Positions 5,183 to 8,432 of a stretch of DNA of 8,432 nucleotides are shown piece after piece. The notes under the pieces are model-generated. The model was not told where the DNA came from. It saw nothing but the letters and a program-made list of their open reading frames with translations, and searched no databases. The DNA comes from Chloroflexi bacterium RBG_19FT_COMBO_55_16 (GTDB lineage: Bacteria; Chloroflexota; Anaerolineae; Anaerolineales; UBA4823), in the NCBI GenBank assembly GCA_001795335.1, contig MGOK01000051.1, positions 1 through 8,432 of the forward strand. The letters run 5' to 3'. Numbering within the stretch: the stretch's first letter is position 1; every line of letters begins with the position of its first letter. The position numbers and the translations under genes are program-made.

Positions 5183-7981
5183 ATGCCTCCTACATTATAC
5201 CTGATCGATGGGCATGCCCTGGCTTACCGGACCTACTTTGCCTTGACGCGGGGCAGTGGAGGAGATCGCTGGACAACGCGCGGCGGGGAACCAACTGCGG
5301 GCGTGTATGGCTTTGCCAGCGTTTTGCTACGCATCCTTGAGCAAGAAAGACCAGATTATTTGATGGTCGCCTTCGACACCGGCAAAACATTCCGAGACGA
5401 TCTATTCCCGGATTATAAAGGGACGCGTGCCAAGATGCCAGATGACTTAGTGGTGCAGATTAAACGGGTACGCCAGCTGGTGGATGCGTTCAACATTCCA
5501 CGGCTCGAAGTAGAAGGTTATGAGGCTGACGATGTTTTAGGCAGCGTGGCGAAGAAAGCGGTCGAGCAAGGCATGGGTGTCAAAATCATCACCGGCGATC
5601 GCGATCTGTTGCAGCTAGTTGATGAACGCATCGTCGTCAGCTTGCCCGGCAAATCCCTATCTGACGCGAAGGATTATCTTCCCTCGGACGTATTCGATTT
5701 CCTGGGTGTAAGGCCTGACCAGGTGGTAGATTTCAAAGCGCTGGTTGGCGACAAATCCGATAATATCCCGGGTGTCACTGGTATCGGTGATAAGACGGCA
5801 GCAACCTTATTGGCCAATTATGGTACCCTGGATAATGTTTACGCACACCTGGATGATATTCCAGATAGCCAGCGGAAGAAATTAGAAGCGGGACGCGACT
5901 CAGCTTATTTGAGTCAGCATCTTTCTCGGATCGTGAGCGAATTGGAGATTTCTTTTGACCTCGAGCAAGCTCGTTCCGATCATTTTGACCCACGTCAAGT
6001 CGAGTCGTTGTTCCGTGAATTGGAATTCCGCTCATTATTCGACCGGTTGATGGCTTTAGTAGATGCTTATGGACCGACTCCAGCAAGCCGCGGGCGACAA
6101 CTTTCACTCTTCACTGAGCCAGCGCAGGTTAAGGAGGCCAAGCGCGCGGAGGGTAGAGCAAACGCCCAGATTGTCAATACGCCGCAGACTTTGAATGAAT
6201 TAATAACACGCCTGGAGCATGCCAAGCAGATATCGTTCGATACGGAAACCACTTCTACCGACCAGATGAGCGCCGAGCTGGTTGGAATCTCCCTGGCTGT
6301 CGAAGAGGAAGTTGGGTATTACATTCCGGTAGGGCACCACGCGGGTCAGGACGGGCAACTCCCGCTCGATTTGATCTTGGAGGCGTTGCGTGTCCCGCTC
6401 ACGACCCCGGGACTTCCGAAGGTCGGTCATAATGTTAAGTATGATTTTGTGATCCTGGCACGGCAAGGCCTGAGAGTCGCGCCGCTTACCTTCGACACCA
6501 TGATCGCTGAATGGCTGATCAACCCCGCTTCCAGGTTTCTCGGATTGAAGAATCTTGCCTGGGATCGCCTGAATATGCAGATGACCGAGATTGAAGAGCT
6601 GATTGGAAAGGGCAGGAATCAACGCAGTATGGCAGAAGTACCCATCCAACTCGCAGCAGCCTACGCAGTCGATGATGCGGTCGCTCCCCTACGTCTGATC
6701 CCACAATTGAAAGAGGAATTGGAGAACAACCAGGCAAACCGGTTATTCAAAGAAGTTGAGATGCCCCTGGTGCCGGTATTGGCTGATATGGAAATGGCTG
6801 GGATTGCTCTGGATATTGAGTTTCTTGGCCAGATGTCAGCTGAGCTAAACGAACGGATGCGAACGATTGAAGCCCAAATCTACAAGATTGTAGGAGTGAA
6901 TTTTAATTTAAATTCGCCACAGCAACTTTCGGATGCGTTATTCGATCGATTGAAGTTAACTCCTCCCGACCGAACACAACGCACTTCGACCGGCTTTTAT
7001 TCCACCGCGGCCGGTACCTTGGAAGCAATGAGTGGGTCGCATCCAGTGATCGATTGGGTGTTGGAGTATCGAGAACTGTCCAAGCTGAAGTCGACATACG
7101 TGGATGCTCTGCCGGGACAGGTGAACCAGCGCACTGGGCGAGTGCACACCTCCTATAACCAGACGGGTTCAGTCACTGGCCGGATTGCCTCATCCGATCC
7201 GAATTTACAAAACATTCCTATCCGTACTGACCTAGGCCGGCAGGTAAGGCGTGCTTTCATAGCCGACCCGGGATATCTCCTCCTTACAGTAGATTATTCC
7301 CAAGTTGAGCTGCGCATTGCGGCTCATATGGCGAATGACCAGACGATGCTTGCCGCTTTTCAATCAGGTCAAGACATCCATGCTGCAACCGCAGCAGCTA
7401 TCTTTGGAGTAGCGTTAGACCAGGTGACCAGCGCCCAACGCAGCCGGGCGAAAGGGATCAATTTTGGGCTTATTTACGGTATGAGCCCGTTTGGCCTGAC
7501 CCGGGCGACAGATTTGACGTTGGCGGAAGCCGAGAACTTTGTCCAGACATACTTCCAGCAGTTCCCTGGAATAAAAAATTACCTGGATGGAATCCGGAGA
7601 TTGGCGGCTGAACAGGGATTTGTGGAAACGCTCCTGGGACGGCGGCGTTACTTCCCAGGACTGAAGAATCCGAGCAACCAGACTATCCGCAACCGGGAAG
7701 AACGAGAAGCGATCAACGCGCCTATTCAAGGAACTGCGGCTGATATCATGAAGATCGCCATGTTGAGAGTACCGGTAGCCCTCGCACAGGCTGGATTGTC
7801 AGCCAAAATGCTTCTCCAGGTGCATGACGAACTTGTGTTGGAGTGCCCAACTGAAGAACACCAGGCGACGGCGGCCGTGGTGCGCCGGGTAATGCAAGAT
7901 GCTTATACCTTGAATGTGCCCTTACTGACCGAAGCGCGCTGCGGCCCTAACTGGTACGAGATGTGGCCGGTGAGAGATTGA
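5183..7981 (+). CDS. polA: DNA polymerase I with 5'-3' and 3'-5' exonuclease domains
   Basis: The 932-residue protein is a full three-domain PolA, used for Okazaki primer removal and repair synthesis. The 5' nuclease (about 1-290) keeps its acidic metal ligands: Asp9, Asp65, Glu114/Asp116/Asp117, Asp139/Asp141, Asp190/Asp193. The proofreading exonuclease (about 335-510) is intact: FDTET (Asp353, Glu355), HNVKYD (Asn417, Asp421) and YAVDD (Tyr494, Asp498), unlike Taq, where this domain is inactive. The polymerase domain (about 515-932) shows TGRIASSDPNLQNIP (665-679), motif A with Asp704 in VDYSQVEL, motif B RSRAKGINFGLIYG with Lys757 and Phe761, and motif C QVHDE (Asp882, Glu883). The start is ATG 5183: an in-frame TGA at 5168-5170 excludes a longer ATG, GTG or TTG start. 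No Shine-Dalgarno is well placed. The downstream TPR gene is probably co-transcribed. Confidence 0.98.
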   Translation: MPPTLYLIDGHALAYRTYFALTRGSGGDRWTTRGGEPTAGVYGFASVLLRILEQERPDYLMVAFDTGKTFRDDLFPDYKGTRAKMPDDLVVQIKRVRQLVDAFNIPRLEVEGYEADDVLGSVAKKAVEQGMGVKIITGDRDLLQLVDERIVVSLPGKSLSDAKDYLPSDVFDFLGVRPDQVVDFKALVGDKSDNIPGVTGIGDKTAATLLANYGTLDNVYAHLDDIPDSQRKKLEAGRDSAYLSQHLSRIVSELEISFDLEQARSDHFDPRQVESLFRELEFRSLFDRLMALVDAYGPTPASRGRQLSLFTEPAQVKEAKRAEGRANAQIVNTPQTLNELITRLEHAKQISFDTETTSTDQMSAELVGISLAVEEEVGYYIPVGHHAGQDGQLPLDLILEALRVPLTTPGLPKVGHNVKYDFVILARQGLRVAPLTFDTMIAEWLINPASRFLGLKNLAWDRLNMQMTEIEELIGKGRNQRSMAEVPIQLAAAYAVDDAVAPLRLIPQLKEELENNQANRLFKEVEMPLVPVLADMEMAGIALDIEFLGQMSAELNERMRTIEAQIYKIVGVNFNLNSPQQLSDALFDRLKLTPPDRTQRTSTGFYSTAAGTLEAMSGSHPVIDWVLEYRELSKLKSTYVDALPGQVNQRTGRVHTSYNQTGSVTGRIASSDPNLQNIPIRTDLGRQVRRAFIADPGYLLLTVDYSQVELRIAAHMANDQTMLAAFQSGQDIHAATAAAIFGVALDQVTSAQRSRAKGINFGLIYGMSPFGLTRATDLTLAEAENFVQTYFQQFPGIKNYLDGIRRLAAEQGFVETLLGRRRYFPGLKNPSNQTIRNREEREAINAPIQGTAADIMKIAMLRVPVALAQAGLSAKMLLQVHDELVLECPTEEHQATAAVVRRVMQDAYTLNVPLLTEARCGPNWYEMWPVRD

Positions 7982-7992
7982 AGTATTTCTAA

Positions 7993-7998
7993 AGGAAG
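7993..7998 (+). promoter_or_regulatory. Ribosome binding site of the TPR gene
   Basis: AGGAAG, inside AAAGGAAG, lies 5-7 nt before the ATG at 8004. It sets the TPR start and contrasts with polA, which has no such site. Confidence 0.65.
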
Positions 7999-8003
7999 TA
8001 AAG

Positions 8004-8432
8004 ATGAGTGGACGCCAGGACCTCTTCCAGCAAGCAATGCATCAAGGCCATTCGGCAGCTTGGGATCAGGATTGGGAGCAGGCAGCGACTTGTTACCGTC
8101 AGGCGTTGCAGGAATTTCCAGATCACCCTTCGGCGCTCACCAGTCTGGGTCTGGCCTTATTTGAACTTGAGCGGTTCGGCGAGGCATTGCCTTATTATTC
8201 CCGCGCCGCCGAGCTTTCTCCAAATGAGCCTTTGCCTTTGGAAAAGATCGCCCAGATCGGTGAACAACTCAATCAAGTCCAATACAGCGCCAAAGCTGCT
8301 CTGCGGGCGGCTGAGCTTTATCTGGCCAGGGGTGAGGTGGGTAAAGCGATCGCCAGCTTGACCCAAGTGACGCGCTTGGACGAGAAAAACCTGGCAGCCC
8401 ACTCGAGACTGGCTTTGATTTATGACCGGCGG
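8004..8432 (+). CDS. Tetratricopeptide-repeat protein (partial, C-terminus outside window)
   Basis: The frame is open from ATG 8004 to the window edge, giving 143 residues with no signal peptide. TPR helix pairs are visible. Repeat one (about 13-46) has W20, A27, Y31, A34 and P39. Repeat two (about 47-80) has LGLALFELERFGEALPYYSRA and P73. A later repeat (about 97-130) reads AAELYLARGEVGKAIASL with the usual small-residue positions, preceded by a less regular helical stretch. TPRs are protein-protein interaction scaffolds; no enzymatic domain is visible in this part. The gene starts 22 nt after the polA stop, with a good ribosome binding site and no terminator between, so it is likely in the polA transcript. 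Partner and full length are unknown. Confidence 0.88.
   Translation, partial: MSGRQDLFQQAMHQGHSAAWDQDWEQAATCYRQALQEFPDHPSALTSLGLALFELERFGEALPYYSRAAELSPNEPLPLEKIAQIGEQLNQVQYSAKAALRAAELYLARGEVGKAIASLTQVTRLDEKNLAAHSRLALIYDRR

Noticed and set aside
6200..6649. 149-codon antisense frame within polA
   Set aside because: It is opposite the intact proofreading domain, which explains the sequence fully.
8008..8361. 117-codon plus-strand frame inside the TPR gene
   Set aside because: It is an off-frame shadow; the frame from 8004 has the ribosome binding site and clear TPR periodicity.

Overview
The window looks like ordinary chromosome from a bacterium, most likely Chloroflexota and probably class Anaerolineae. 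This placement is inferred from the character of the proteins: a compact Rho, a LysM-M23 peptidase, a secreted Cys-rich transglycosylase-like protein, and a proofreading-competent PolA followed by a TPR protein. No marker search could be run. I see no mobile element, CRISPR array, tRNA or rRNA.

Layout. Positions 1-267 (minus) hold the first 89 codons of a small secreted or membrane-anchored protein of unknown function that runs off the left edge. Positions 268-839 are a 570-bp AT-rich divergent regulatory region. It carries a perfect-consensus minus-strand promoter with a palindrome across its -10 box, a possible structured leader for the left gene, an extended -10 promoter for rho, and a rho leader of about 200 nt containing a C-rich segment and two hairpins. 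rho (840-2120) and a LysM-M23 cell-wall peptidase (2117-3196) overlap by 4 nt and are almost certainly co-transcribed. A 60-residue acidic protein (3297-3479) follows and converges on a 539-residue secreted SLT-type protein on the minus strand (3485-5104). That gene diverges from polA (5183-7981) across only 78 bp. A TPR-protein gene starts 22 nt after polA and runs off the right edge.

How the parts relate. Rho (transcription termination) and PolA (repair and Okazaki-fragment processing) are housekeeping genes. Two putative peptidoglycan-active enzymes, the M23 endopeptidase and the lytic-transglycosylase-like protein, lie between them.

I did not find a clearly new biological system. The points most worth following are regulatory. 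One is the possible Rho-autoregulatory leader. Another is the operator-like palindrome and structured leader in front of the left gene. The third is the very short divergent spacer at 5105-5182, where promoter geometry predicts leaderless or nearly leaderless mRNAs for both polA and the transglycosylase-like gene.
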